Source: VBCG01 sp044226535
GTDB lineage: Bacteria > Pseudomonadota > Gammaproteobacteria > Burkholderiales > Casimicrobiaceae
Direction of reading: 5' to 3'
Length of the DNA: 64,000 nt
Assembly: GCA_044226535.1 (NCBI GenBank)
Contig: JBGAGT010000007.1
Coordinates: 1 to 64,000, forward strand
The notes below the pieces were generated by a model. That model was not told where the DNA came from. It saw nothing but the letters and a program-made list of their open reading frames with translations, and ran no database searches. This document shows positions 9,203-17,063 of this stretch, in pieces (the stretch's first letter is position 1; each line of letters opens with the position of its first letter). The translations under genes were made by a program, and so were the position numbers.

Positions 9203-10078
9203 ATGAAGGTCGACGCGAAGGCCGTCGAGGATGCAAGCCGCGAGCTGTACGTGCGCGCGCTCAAGATGCTGCCGCCCGACGTGAAGGAAGGCTTCGCCGC
9301 GCTGGCCTCGCGCGAGACCGATGCGACCGCGCAGCGCGTGCTGGGGACGATGATCACCAACATCGCGGTGGCCGAGGCGCGCGACAACCTGCTCTGCCAG
9401 GACACGGGGATCCCGATCTACAACGTCGAGATCGGCCGCGGCGTCGAGGTCGACGGCGTGGCGCTGAAGGCCGCGATCCGCCGCGGCTGCGAGCGCGCGA
9501 CGCGCGAATACCCGCTGCGCTCGTCGGTCGTGCACCCGCTGACGCGGCGCAACGAGCACACGTCCTGCGGCGCCGAGGTACCGGTGATCCACGTCGATTT
9601 CGTCGACGAGGACGAGGCGCTGCGCCTCACCATGATCCCCAAGGGCAGCGGGTCGGAGAACAACTCTTTCCTGCGCATGGCGATCCCCGCCGAGGGCGTC
9701 GACGCCATCAAGACCTTCGTCGTCGATTGCGTGCTCGCCGCGGGAGGCAAGACCTGCCCGCCGACCATCGTCGGCGTGGGCATCGGCGGTACTTCCGACC
9801 TTTGCGTCGCGCTCGCCAAGCGCGCGGCGACGCGTGCGCTCGGCACGCACTGCGCCGATCCCGAGGGCGCCGCGCTCGAATCCGCGCTCACCGCGGCGGT
9901 CAACGCGCTGGGTGTCGGGCCGCAGGGCCTGGGCGGCGACGCCACCGCCTTCGCGGTGCACATCGAGCTCGCCGCGACCCATATCACCATGAATCCCGTC
10001 GCCGTCAACATGCAGTGCCATTCGGCGCGCCGCGCGTCGGCGACGTTCACGCCCGCGGGGGTTTCGTATGGCTATTGA
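9203..10078 (+). CDS. Class I Fe-S hydro-lyase alpha subunit (fumarase or tartrate dehydratase type)
   Basis: Alpha part of a two-subunit, oxygen-sensitive [4Fe-4S] hydro-lyase (291 residues). The three cluster cysteines are visible in NLLCQDTGIP, GGKTCPPTIVGVGIGGT and NMQCHSARR. The usual reaction is fumarate to L-malate. L-tartrate dehydratase TtdA is a close relative and cannot be excluded on sequence alone, but the setting in a succinate/fumarate operon favours fumarase. ATG 9203 has GGAGGGG six bases upstream; earlier in-frame starts lie in the repeat. Confidence 0.88.
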   Translation: MKVDAKAVEDASRELYVRALKMLPPDVKEGFAALASRETDATAQRVLGTMITNIAVAEARDNLLCQDTGIPIYNVEIGRGVEVDGVALKAAIRRGCERATREYPLRSSVVHPLTRRNEHTSCGAEVPVIHVDFVDEDEALRLTMIPKGSGSENNSFLRMAIPAEGVDAIKTFVVDCVLAAGGKTCPPTIVGVGIGGTSDLCVALAKRAATRALGTHCADPEGAALESALTAAVNALGVGPQGLGGDATAFAVHIELAATHITMNPVAVNMQCHSARRASATFTPAGVSYGY

Positions 10079-10079
10079 G

Positions 10080-10232
10080 GATCGTCATCCCCGCGCAAGC
10101 GGGGCATCACCCCGTCATCCCCGCCACCCCCGTCATCCCCGCGCAAGCGGGGCCTCACCCGGTCATCCCCGCGCAAGCGGGGACCCACGCGTTCCAACAC
10201 CTGGGTCCCCGCTTGCGCGGGGATGACGGGGC
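10080..10232. repeat. Cluster of dispersed palindromic repeats
   Basis: At least four units, three reading CGTCATCCCCGCGCAAGCGG and one in the opposite orientation (GGTCCCCGCTTGCGCGGGGA), plus a degenerate unit (GTCATCCCCGCCACCC). They fill the entire gap between the two fumarase subunit genes. The spacing is irregular, so this is not a CRISPR. Confidence 0.85.
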
Positions 10233-10240
10233 GTCCGACC

Positions 10241-10852
10241 ATGGCCCATCACGAACTGACCATGCCCATCGACGAGGCCGCGGCGCGCGAGCTTCGTGTC
10301 GGCGATACCGTGACACTGCAGCGTACGCTCTTTGGCATCCGCGACGCGACGCAGATCCACCTCTTCGACCGTGGGCGCAGCACGCGCTTCGAGCTGCGCG
10401 GCCATGCGGTGATCCACACAGCGCCCAACGTGCGCAAGGTGGTGCCCGATGCCGCCAACCCCGCCGGCTATGCGCCGGTGTGCATCGGCACGACGACCTC
10501 GGACCGCATGGAGCGCTTCACGCGGCCGCTGATGGCGCAGTACGGCGTGCGCGCCATCGTCGGCAAGGGCGGGTTGCGCGAAGCCTCGGCCGCAGCCTTC
10601 CGCGAGCTCGGTGGCGTGTACCTCGCCATCGTCGGCGGCACCGCGGCGCTGGAGACGACGTGGATCGAGGCGATCGAGGACGTCGACCTCGACGACTTGA
10701 ATCCCGAGTCGCTGTGGAAATTCCGCATCCGCGACTTTGGACCCTTGCTGGTCGGCATGGACAGCGTCGGCGGCAGCCTGTACGAGGACGTGCGCGGCAA
10801 GGCCGCGGCGAAACGCGCGGCCGTGCTCGCCTTGCTGGGCGTGAAGCCGTGA
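10241..10852 (+). CDS. Class I Fe-S hydro-lyase beta subunit
   Basis: Beta part of the two-subunit fumarase/tartrate dehydratase, 203 residues. It carries the conserved IVGKGGL and an acidic segment ending LWKFRIRDFGPLLVGMDSVG. With the preceding alpha subunit it forms the substrate pocket. The chosen ATG (10241, MAHHELTMPI) follows a GGGGCG stretch; an in-frame ATG at 10223 lies in the repeat tail. The subunits are separated by about 160 bases of repeats, unusual for obligate partners. Confidence 0.87.
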   Translation: MAHHELTMPIDEAAARELRVGDTVTLQRTLFGIRDATQIHLFDRGRSTRFELRGHAVIHTAPNVRKVVPDAANPAGYAPVCIGTTTSDRMERFTRPLMAQYGVRAIVGKGGLREASAAAFRELGGVYLAIVGGTAALETTWIEAIEDVDLDDLNPESLWKFRIRDFGPLLVGMDSVGGSLYEDVRGKAAAKRAAVLALLGVKP

Positions 10853-10919
10853 ACGCCGGGCGCCGCCACGCGCGGCCCGCGCGACGCGCGGCCCGACTGC
10901 CGCGCGAAGCGCGCTCGCC

Positions 10920-12635
10920 ATGAAGCGCATCGCCACCGACATCCTGATCCTGGGCTCCGGTGGCGCGGGGCTCTTTGCCGCGCTGCACGCGCAGGCCGCC
11001 GCGCCCGAGCTCTCGATCACCGTCGCGGTGAAGGGGCTCCTCGGCAAGTGCGGCTGCACGCGCATGGTCCAGGGCGGCTACAACGTGGCGCTGGCCGCGG
11101 GCGACTCGGTCGAGCGGCACTTCATGGACACCATCGAGGGCAGCAAGTGGCTGGCCGACCAGGACCTCGCCTGGACGCTCTGCACCGGCGCGGTGGAGCG
11201 CATCCACGAGCTCGAGAACGAGCTCGGCTGCTTCTTCGACCGCAACCCCGACGGCAGCGTGCACCAGAAGGCCTTCGCAGGCCAGACCTTCGACCGCACC
11301 GTGCACAAGGGCGACCTGACGGGCATCGAGATCATCAACCGCCTCGCCGAGCAGGTCTGGGCGCGCGACATCGGCCGGCTCGAGGACCATCGCGCCGTCG
11401 AGCTCGTGCGCACGGCCGACGGCACGGCGCTCGCCGGCGTGCTGATGATCGACATGCCGAGCGGCGAGTTCGTGTTCGTGCAGGCGAAGGCCGTGCTGCT
11501 CGCCACGGGCGGCGGGCCGACCATGTACCGCTACCACACGCCCTCGGGCGACAAGAGCTGCGACGGCCTCGCCATGGCGCTGCGCGCGGGGCTCGCGCTG
11601 CGCGACATGGAGATGGTGCAGTTCCATCCCACGGGCCTGCTGGCGGGCATGCACACACGCATGACCGGCACGGTGCTCGAGGAGGGCCTGCGTGGGGCCG
11701 GCGGTTACCTGCTCAACGGCGCCCGTGAGCGCTTCATGCAGCGTTACGACGCGCGCGGTGAGCGCGCCACGCGCGACGTGGTCTCGCGCGGCATCGACGC
11801 CGAGATGCGCGCGGGCCGCACGACGCCCAACGGTGGCGTGTGGATCGACATGCGCCACCTGGGCGCCGACAACGTGCGCCGGCAGTTCAAGGGCATGGTC
11901 GAGCGCTGCGCCGATTGCGGCTTCGACCTCGCGGCGGGCCTCGTCGAGGTCGTGCCCACCGCGCACTACATGATGGGCGGGCTGCGCTTCGCCGCCGATG
12001 GCCGCACGGCGCTGGCGGGACTCTTCGCCGCGGGCGAGGACACGGGCGGCGTGCACGGCGCCAACCGCCTCGGCGGCAACGGGGTCGCCAACTCCACGGT
12101 GTTCGGCGGCATCGCCGGCGACAGCATGGCCGCCTGGGTGCGTGCGGAAGGGCGCCTCTCCGAGCCCGACGAAGGCGCGATCGCCGCGAGCATCGCGCGC
12201 CAGGAGGCACCGTTCCGCGCGGCACCGGGCTCGCTCGAGCCCGTGCGCGAGGCGCTCTACGCCTGCATGTGGGACGACGTGGGCATCGTGCGCGACGCCG
12301 GGGGCCTGCGGCGCGCGCAGCGCAGGCTGGCCGAGCTCGACGACGAGCTCTCGCGCATCGGCGTCGCCGACGGCGACCGCGGCTTCAACCCGAGTTGGCA
12401 CGACTGGCTCAACCTCGCGAGCCTCGTCGCCGTGAGCAAGGCCATCGCCGCCGCGGCGCTGGCGCGCGAGGACTCGCGCGGCGCGCATTTCCGTTCCGAC
12501 TTCCCGCAGACGGGCGAGCTCGCGACCTCGGCGTTCACGGTGGTGCGCCAGGGCGCGGAAGGGATCACGCTCGACTGGGAACGCGTGCGCTTCACGCGCG
12601 TGGCGCCGGGGCAGAGCCTGCTCGCCGCCGACTGA
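10920..12635 (+). CDS. Fumarate reductase/succinate dehydrogenase flavoprotein-type subunit
   Basis: FAD-binding protein of 571 residues. It has the dinucleotide motif GSGGAG (12-17) and the active-site blocks QFHPTGLL, EEGLRGAGGYLLNG, AHYMMGGLRFAADG and VHGANRLGGNGVANS. These establish the SdhA/FrdA/NadB superfamily. The position of the histidine that covalently binds FAD in SdhA/FrdA (xHTxxxxGG) is here Cys46 in GCTRMVQGGY, so FAD may be non-covalent. It is the last gene of the operon, after the fumarase pair, which is an unusual place for subunit A. A stand-alone soluble reductase or aspartate-oxidase-like enzyme is an alternative, but FrdB and two anchors are encoded upstream. Confidence 0.82.
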   Translation: MKRIATDILILGSGGAGLFAALHAQAAAPELSITVAVKGLLGKCGCTRMVQGGYNVALAAGDSVERHFMDTIEGSKWLADQDLAWTLCTGAVERIHELENELGCFFDRNPDGSVHQKAFAGQTFDRTVHKGDLTGIEIINRLAEQVWARDIGRLEDHRAVELVRTADGTALAGVLMIDMPSGEFVFVQAKAVLLATGGGPTMYRYHTPSGDKSCDGLAMALRAGLALRDMEMVQFHPTGLLAGMHTRMTGTVLEEGLRGAGGYLLNGARERFMQRYDARGERATRDVVSRGIDAEMRAGRTTPNGGVWIDMRHLGADNVRRQFKGMVERCADCGFDLAAGLVEVVPTAHYMMGGLRFAADGRTALAGLFAAGEDTGGVHGANRLGGNGVANSTVFGGIAGDSMAAWVRAEGRLSEPDEGAIAASIARQEAPFRAAPGSLEPVREALYACMWDDVGIVRDAGGLRRAQRRLAELDDELSRIGVADGDRGFNPSWHDWLNLASLVAVSKAIAAAALAREDSRGAHFRSDFPQTGELATSAFTVVRQGAEGITLDWERVRFTRVAPGQSLLAAD

Positions 12636-12657
12636 GGAGTGGGCAGGACCCGGCGCC

Positions 12658-13419
12658 TCAGGCGACCAGGGTCCGGTAGAGCAGGTTGAGCGCCCCCGCC
12701 AGCAGCACCAGGTGGATCGCCTGCACAACCCGATGTGGCGGCAGCCGGTGGTGCAGGTGGCTGCCGATCCACAGCCCGAGGAGGCCCGCCGGGACCAGCG
12801 CGGCGCACAGCGCCAGCAGCCCGGGCTGCGCGTAAAGACCCGCGCTGGTGAACATGGCCACGCGCACCAGCGCGGTGATCAGGATCAGCATGGCCATGGT
12901 CGCGCGCAGCACGCGCGCGTCGGCGATGCGGCGCGCGAAGTAGATGACATAGATGGGCCCCCCCGTCCCGTAGAGCGCCGTGAACACGCCGCCCGCGGTG
13001 CCGAAGGGCAGCCCCCAGCGTGTCGACAGCGGGGCCGTGCTCGGTCGGCCGAAGCGGGCCCGCGCCAGATAGCCCAGCACGAACAGCGCGAGGAGCGTCA
13101 GCAGCGCCCGCTCCGGCGCGTGAACCAGCAGCGTGACGCCCGCGACCATGCCGAGCACGAACCACGGCGCGAGCCGCAGCAGCTCGCGCCAGGCGACGTG
13201 TCCGTGCGTGCGCAGCGCCAGCAGGGAAGCGCCGCAGAGGTCGAGGATCACCATCATCGGCACCGCGAACTTGAGCGGGAAGAGCAGCACGAGGAAGGGT
13301 GCGGCGGTGATCGACGAGCCGAAGCCCGTCATGCCGAACACCGTGTAGGCGGCGAACACGATCACGCCGGCCGCGACGATGGTCGCGGCGTCGAAGGGCA
13401 GCGAAGTCAGCGCGAACAA
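12658..13419 (-). CDS. TauE/SafE-family anion (probable sulfite) exporter
   Basis: Polytopic membrane protein, about 253 residues, with the TauE/SafE opening AAYTVFGMTGFGSSI and the second-half repeat FGTAGGVFTALYGTGGP. Families of this type export sulfite and other sulfur anions. As last gene of the sulfolactate operon, it probably removes the sulfite released by SuyAB (known partners of desulfonation operons). No ATG fits the expected N-terminus: TTG 13419 gives MFALTSLPFDAATI, and CTG 13479, overlapping the upstream stop, is the other option. The start is therefore uncertain. Confidence 0.8.
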   Translation of the reverse strand: MFALTSLPFDAATIVAAGVIVFAAYTVFGMTGFGSSITAAPFLVLLFPLKFAVPMMVILDLCGASLLALRTHGHVAWRELLRLAPWFVLGMVAGVTLLVHAPERALLTLLALFVLGYLARARFGRPSTAPLSTRWGLPFGTAGGVFTALYGTGGPIYVIYFARRIADARVLRATMAMLILITALVRVAMFTSAGLYAQPGLLALCAALVPAGLLGLWIGSHLHHRLPPHRVVQAIHLVLLAGALNLLYRTLVA

Positions 13420-13475
13420 CGTCGGCCGGCGGGGCGCGCCTGCAACGGGGCCCGGTGCAGCGCCTTCGGCATCGC

Positions 13476-14480
13476 TCAGCCGATGGCCAGCGCCTGCAGC
13501 GAGGCCGCGAGCGCCTCGGGGACCTCGATGCCCGCCGCGCCGGCGTCGCGCGCGAGGCCTTGGCGACGCGCGCCGGGCAGGCGCACGCCTTGGTCGGCGA
13601 GCATCGCGCCGACCAAGGTCTCGATGCGCTCGTCGTAGACGTCGCGGCCGCCGAGCGCGCCGGGGTCGATCACCAGGAAGGCCTGGCCGAGCCGCGGCTG
13701 GTTGCCTTCGTCGACGAAGAACGAATCGGCCTCGAAGCCGAAGGCCGCGCCGGTGAGCGAGCAGCACAGGAGCTCGACCACCAGCGCCAGCATCGCGCCC
13801 TTCGCGCCGCCCATCGGCACCATCATCCCTTCGAGCCCCGCCTTGGGGTCGGTGGTCGGCCTGCCCTCGCGGTCGAGCGCCCAGCCCGGCGGGATCGTCT
13901 CGCCCTTCTTCGCGGCGACCATCAGCTTGCCGCGCGCGACCTCCGACAGCGACAGGTCGACGACGAGGGGGGGCGCAGCCCGGCGTGGGAAAGCCGCTGC
14001 GATGGGGTTGGTGCCGAACAGCGCGCGCCTGCCGCCCTGCATGGGCATCGCGGCGGGCGAGTTGCCGAAGGCCAGCGCGACCATGCCCGCGTCGGCCGCG
14101 GGGACGAGGTGGAAGGACGCCGCGCCGAAATGGTGGCTGTTGGTGACGGCCGCGAAGGCCGCGCCCTGCGTGCCCGCGCGTGCCACGGCCTCGCGCACCG
14201 CCAGCGCGCAGGCTTCGAAGGCGAGGCCGTTGCCCGCGTCGACCAGCAGCGCGGCGGGGCGCTCGTGCGCGATGCGCGGGACGGCGTCGCCGCGCGCGCG
14301 CCCGTTGCGCAGGTGCGTCGCGTACTGCGACACGCGCGCGACGCCGTGCGAGGCGAGCCCCTGCGCGTCGGCGGCGACCAGCGCGGCGGCGGTGAGTGAC
14401 GCCATCGAAGGCGAGGCGCCGGCGCGCGACAGCGCGCGCGCGGCGAGGGATTCGAGTTCGGCGGGCATGAAACGGGGCAT
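13476..14480 (-). CDS. comC: Ldh-family NAD(P)-dependent dehydrogenase, probable (R)-sulfolactate dehydrogenase
   Basis: Member of the malate/L-lactate dehydrogenase-2 (LDH2/ComC) family, 334 residues. Signatures include AADAQGLASHGVARV, the SHHFGAASFH active-site block and FGTNPIAAAFP. In sulfolactate degraders ComC converts (R)-sulfolactate and sulfopyruvate and, with SlcC, interconverts the enantiomers. That role is inferred from the adjacent suyAB, ABC transporter and SlcC-like gene. On its own the sequence could also be an ureidoglycolate or malate dehydrogenase. ATGA overlap with the preceding slcC-like gene shows co-translation. Confidence 0.72.
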   Translation of the reverse strand: MPRFMPAELESLAARALSRAGASPSMASLTAAALVAADAQGLASHGVARVSQYATHLRNGRARGDAVPRIAHERPAALLVDAGNGLAFEACALAVREAVARAGTQGAAFAAVTNSHHFGAASFHLVPAADAGMVALAFGNSPAAMPMQGGRRALFGTNPIAAAFPRRAAPPLVVDLSLSEVARGKLMVAAKKGETIPPGWALDREGRPTTDPKAGLEGMMVPMGGAKGAMLALVVELLCCSLTGAAFGFEADSFFVDEGNQPRLGQAFLVIDPGALGGRDVYDERIETLVGAMLADQGVRLPGARRQGLARDAGAAGIEVPEALAASLQALAIG

Positions 14481-15412
14481 CAGCGGGCTCCGAGCGCGGC
14501 GGCCACGCGCTCCGCGATCATGCCGCTGACGCGCACGTTCGATTCGACGGTGACGCCGGCCACGTGCGGCGTGAGGACGAGGTTGGGCGCGCCGGCGAGC
14601 GGCGAGCCTGCCGGCAAAGGCTCGTCGGCGAACACGTCGAGCGCCGCGCCGCCCAAGTGCCCCGCGGCCAGCGCCGCGGCGAGTGCCGCCTCGTCGACCA
14701 CGCCGCCGCGCGCGGTGTTGACCAGCACCGCGCCCTTCTTCATCAGCGCGAGCCTGCGCGCGTCGATAAGGCCGCGCGTGGCGTCGTCGAGCGGCACGTG
14801 CAGCGTGACGACGTCGGCCTCGGCCAGCAAGGTCTCGAGCGGCAGGGCACGCACGCCGTGCCGCGCGTAGCGCGGGTCGGTGTCACCCAGCAGGGCATCG
14901 TGCGCGATCACGGTCATGCCCAAGGCCTGCGCGAGGCGCGCGACGAGCTCGCCGATGCCGCCGAAGCCCACCACGCCGAGGCACTTGCCGTGGGTCTCAC
15001 GGCCTTCGGAGAGCCTCGCACGCGGCCAGCGTCCCGCGGCGACCTCGGCCGTCGAGAGGTAGGCGCCACGCAGCAGCATCATCGCCGTGGCGACGACGTA
15101 CTCGGCGACGGCCAGCGCGTTGGCGCCGGTGGCGGGGATCACCTCGATGCCGCGCGCGCGTGCCGCGGCCGTGTCGATGTTGTCGAGGCCGACGCCCAGC
15201 CGGCCGATCACCTCGAGGCGCGGCGCGGCGTCGATGAGCGCCGCGTCGACGCGCGTGCGGTTGCGCACGATCAGCGCGTCGGCGTCGCGCACCGCGGCGA
15301 CGAGCGCCTCGCGCGCGTCCACCAGCGTCGCGTCGTGGCGCACGTCGTGCGCGGCGGCGAGCGAGGCCACGGCGCCTGCGTCCATGAACTCGCTGATGAC
15401 GATGCGCGCCAT
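14480..15412 (-). CDS. slcC: D-2-hydroxyacid dehydrogenase, probable (S)-sulfolactate dehydrogenase
   Basis: NAD-dependent D-isomer-specific 2-hydroxyacid dehydrogenase, 310 residues. It has the GRLGVGLDNID entry segment, the nucleotide-binding GVVGFGGIG (about residues 147-155), VNTARGGVVDE and the catalytic arginine, glutamate and histidine (NTARGG, FADEPLP, TPHVAG). Length and context match SlcC, which oxidises (S)-sulfolactate to sulfopyruvate. The gene follows the permease directly (one base) and overlaps the ComC-like gene. A phosphoglycerate-dehydrogenase-like role is the alternative, but the cluster argues against it. Confidence 0.72.
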   Translation of the reverse strand: MARIVISEFMDAGAVASLAAAHDVRHDATLVDAREALVAAVRDADALIVRNRTRVDAALIDAAPRLEVIGRLGVGLDNIDTAAARARGIEVIPATGANALAVAEYVVATAMMLLRGAYLSTAEVAAGRWPRARLSEGRETHGKCLGVVGFGGIGELVARLAQALGMTVIAHDALLGDTDPRYARHGVRALPLETLLAEADVVTLHVPLDDATRGLIDARRLALMKKGAVLVNTARGGVVDEAALAAALAAGHLGGAALDVFADEPLPAGSPLAGAPNLVLTPHVAGVTVESNVRVSGMIAERVAAALGAR

Positions 15413-16294
15413 CTAGCTCTGCATGCCCCAGCGGCGCACCGTGCGGCGCTCGATCACGCGGAAGATCAGGTTCTCGACGACGAGGCCGATCAGGATCACG
15501 GTGAGGAGCCCCGCGAACACGTTGGCGATCTCCAGCGCGTTCTTGTTCTCGTAGATGTACCAGCCCAGGCCCCCCGCGCCCGAGCTCACGCCGAACACCA
15601 GCTCGGAGGCGATCAGCGTGCGCCAGGCGAAGGCCCAGCCGATCTTGAGCCCGGTGAGGATCGAAGGCAGCGCGGCGGGGATGAGGAGCCGCGTGACATA
15701 GGCGAGCCTCGACAGCCCGTAGTTGCGCCCGACCATTCGCATCGTCGGCGACACTGCCATGAAGCCCGCATGGGTGTTGAGCGCCACCGCCCACACCACC
15801 GAGTGCACCAGCACGAACACCAGGCTGCCGTAACCCAGGCCGAACCAGAGCAGCGCGATGGGCAGCAGCGCGATCGCCGGCAGCGGGTTGAACATCGCCG
15901 TCAGCGTCTCGAGAAGGTCGTTGCCCACGCGCGTGAAAATGCCGAACGCCGTGAGGATCGCGGCGAGCACGATGCCCGCCGAGTAGCCCATCAGCAGGAC
16001 CTTGATCGAGGTGACGAGCTTGCGCGGGATCTCGCCGCTGGCGATGCCGGCGAACAGCGCATGCACGGCGTCGCTGAAGGTCGGCAGCAGCAGCGGGTTG
16101 TTCAGCCAGCGCGCGCCGATCTCCCAGGCGAGCGCGAGCACCAGCAGGATGACCGACTTGCGCAGCACCGGCCAGTTGTAGAGGCGCTCGAAGGTGGAGA
16201 GCGGCGCCTCGACCACGCCGAAGGCCGATGCGTCGAGGGGCTTGCCCTCGATCTCGGGGCGCTCGACCAGCACCTCGGATTCAGGCGTTGGCAT
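15413..16294 (-). CDS. Sulfonate-type ABC transporter permease
   Basis: SsuC/TauC-like inner-membrane permease, 293 residues, about six transmembrane helices. It has the ATPase-docking EAA loop in the segment SRLAYVTRLLIPAALPSILTGLKIG. Its start overlaps the ATPase gene by 14 bases. With the ATPase and binding protein it forms an importer; the substrate is inferred to be sulfolactate from the neighbouring suyAB. Confidence 0.88.
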   Translation of the reverse strand: MPTPESEVLVERPEIEGKPLDASAFGVVEAPLSTFERLYNWPVLRKSVILLVLALAWEIGARWLNNPLLLPTFSDAVHALFAGIASGEIPRKLVTSIKVLLMGYSAGIVLAAILTAFGIFTRVGNDLLETLTAMFNPLPAIALLPIALLWFGLGYGSLVFVLVHSVVWAVALNTHAGFMAVSPTMRMVGRNYGLSRLAYVTRLLIPAALPSILTGLKIGWAFAWRTLIASELVFGVSSGAGGLGWYIYENKNALEIANVFAGLLTVILIGLVVENLIFRVIERRTVRRWGMQS

Positions 16295-17063
16295 GCTCGG
16301 CCTCGACCTCGTCGGCGAACAGCATGTCGTTGATGCGCTCCTCCAGCAGGCGCGCGGCCTCGCTGCCCGACTCGCCGCGGGGCACGCTGGCGATCTCGGC
16401 CTTGACCTGCCCGGGGTGCGGTGTGAGCAGCAGGATGCGGCTGCCGCACTTCACCGCCTCGGCGATGGAGTGGGTGACGAACAGCACGGTGAAGTGCGTC
16501 TCGTCCCATAGCTCGAGCAGCTCGTCCTGCATGCGCCGGCGCGTCAGCGCGTCGAGCGCGGCATAGGGCTCGTCCATCAGCAGCATGGCCGGCTCCATCG
16601 CCATGCCGCGCGCGATGGCGACGCGCTGCTTCATGCCGCCCGAGAGCAGGTGGGGGTGATGGTCGGCGAACTTGGCGAGGTTCACCTTCTCGATGTAGTG
16701 CATCGCGCGCTCGGCCGCGACCTTGGGCGGGTACTTGCGCGACGCGAGCATGGGGAACATGACGTTCTCGCGGACGGTCTTCCAGGGGAGGAGCTGGTCG
16801 AACTCCTGGAAGACCATCATCCGGTCGGGGCCGGGCTTCCTCACCTGCTGGCCGTCGAGCAGGATCTGCCCCTCGGTGGGCGCGATGTAGCCGCCCACCG
16901 CCTTCAGCAACGTCGACTTGCCGCAGCCCGACGGCCCGAGCAGCACGTAGCGGTCGGAGCGGAAGACCTTGAAGTCGACGCGCCAGGTGGCGGTGACGAG
17001 GTGCTCGCGCGTCTTGTACTGCAGCGTGACGCCGCGGACGTCGAGCAGCGGCGCGGGCGCCAT
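16281..17063 (-). CDS. Sulfonate-type ABC transporter ATPase
   Basis: SsuB/TauB-like nucleotide-binding subunit, 260 residues. It has Walker A GPSGCGKST, the Q-loop in MVFQEFDQLLPW, signature LSGGMKQR, Walker B MLLMDEP and the H-loop in LFVTHS. A C-terminal tail of about 40 residues ends in an acidic stretch. ATG 17063 overlaps the binding-protein stop as ATGA. It energises uptake by the adjacent permease. Confidence 0.92.
   Translation of the reverse strand: MAPAPLLDVRGVTLQYKTREHLVTATWRVDFKVFRSDRYVLLGPSGCGKSTLLKAVGGYIAPTEGQILLDGQQVRKPGPDRMMVFQEFDQLLPWKTVRENVMFPMLASRKYPPKVAAERAMHYIEKVNLAKFADHHPHLLSGGMKQRVAIARGMAMEPAMLLMDEPYAALDALTRRRMQDELLELWDETHFTVLFVTHSIAEAVKCGSRILLLTPHPGQVKAEIASVPRGESGSEAARLLEERINDMLFADEVEAEHANA

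Noticed and set aside
10080..10232. Possible CRISPR array
   Set aside because: Units are palindromic, irregularly spaced, in both orientations, with no unique spacers of constant length and no cas genes.
9203..10852. L-tartrate dehydratase TtdA/TtdB as primary name
   Set aside because: The sequence fits both, but the succinate/fumarate operon makes fumarase more likely; kept as an alternative in the entries.
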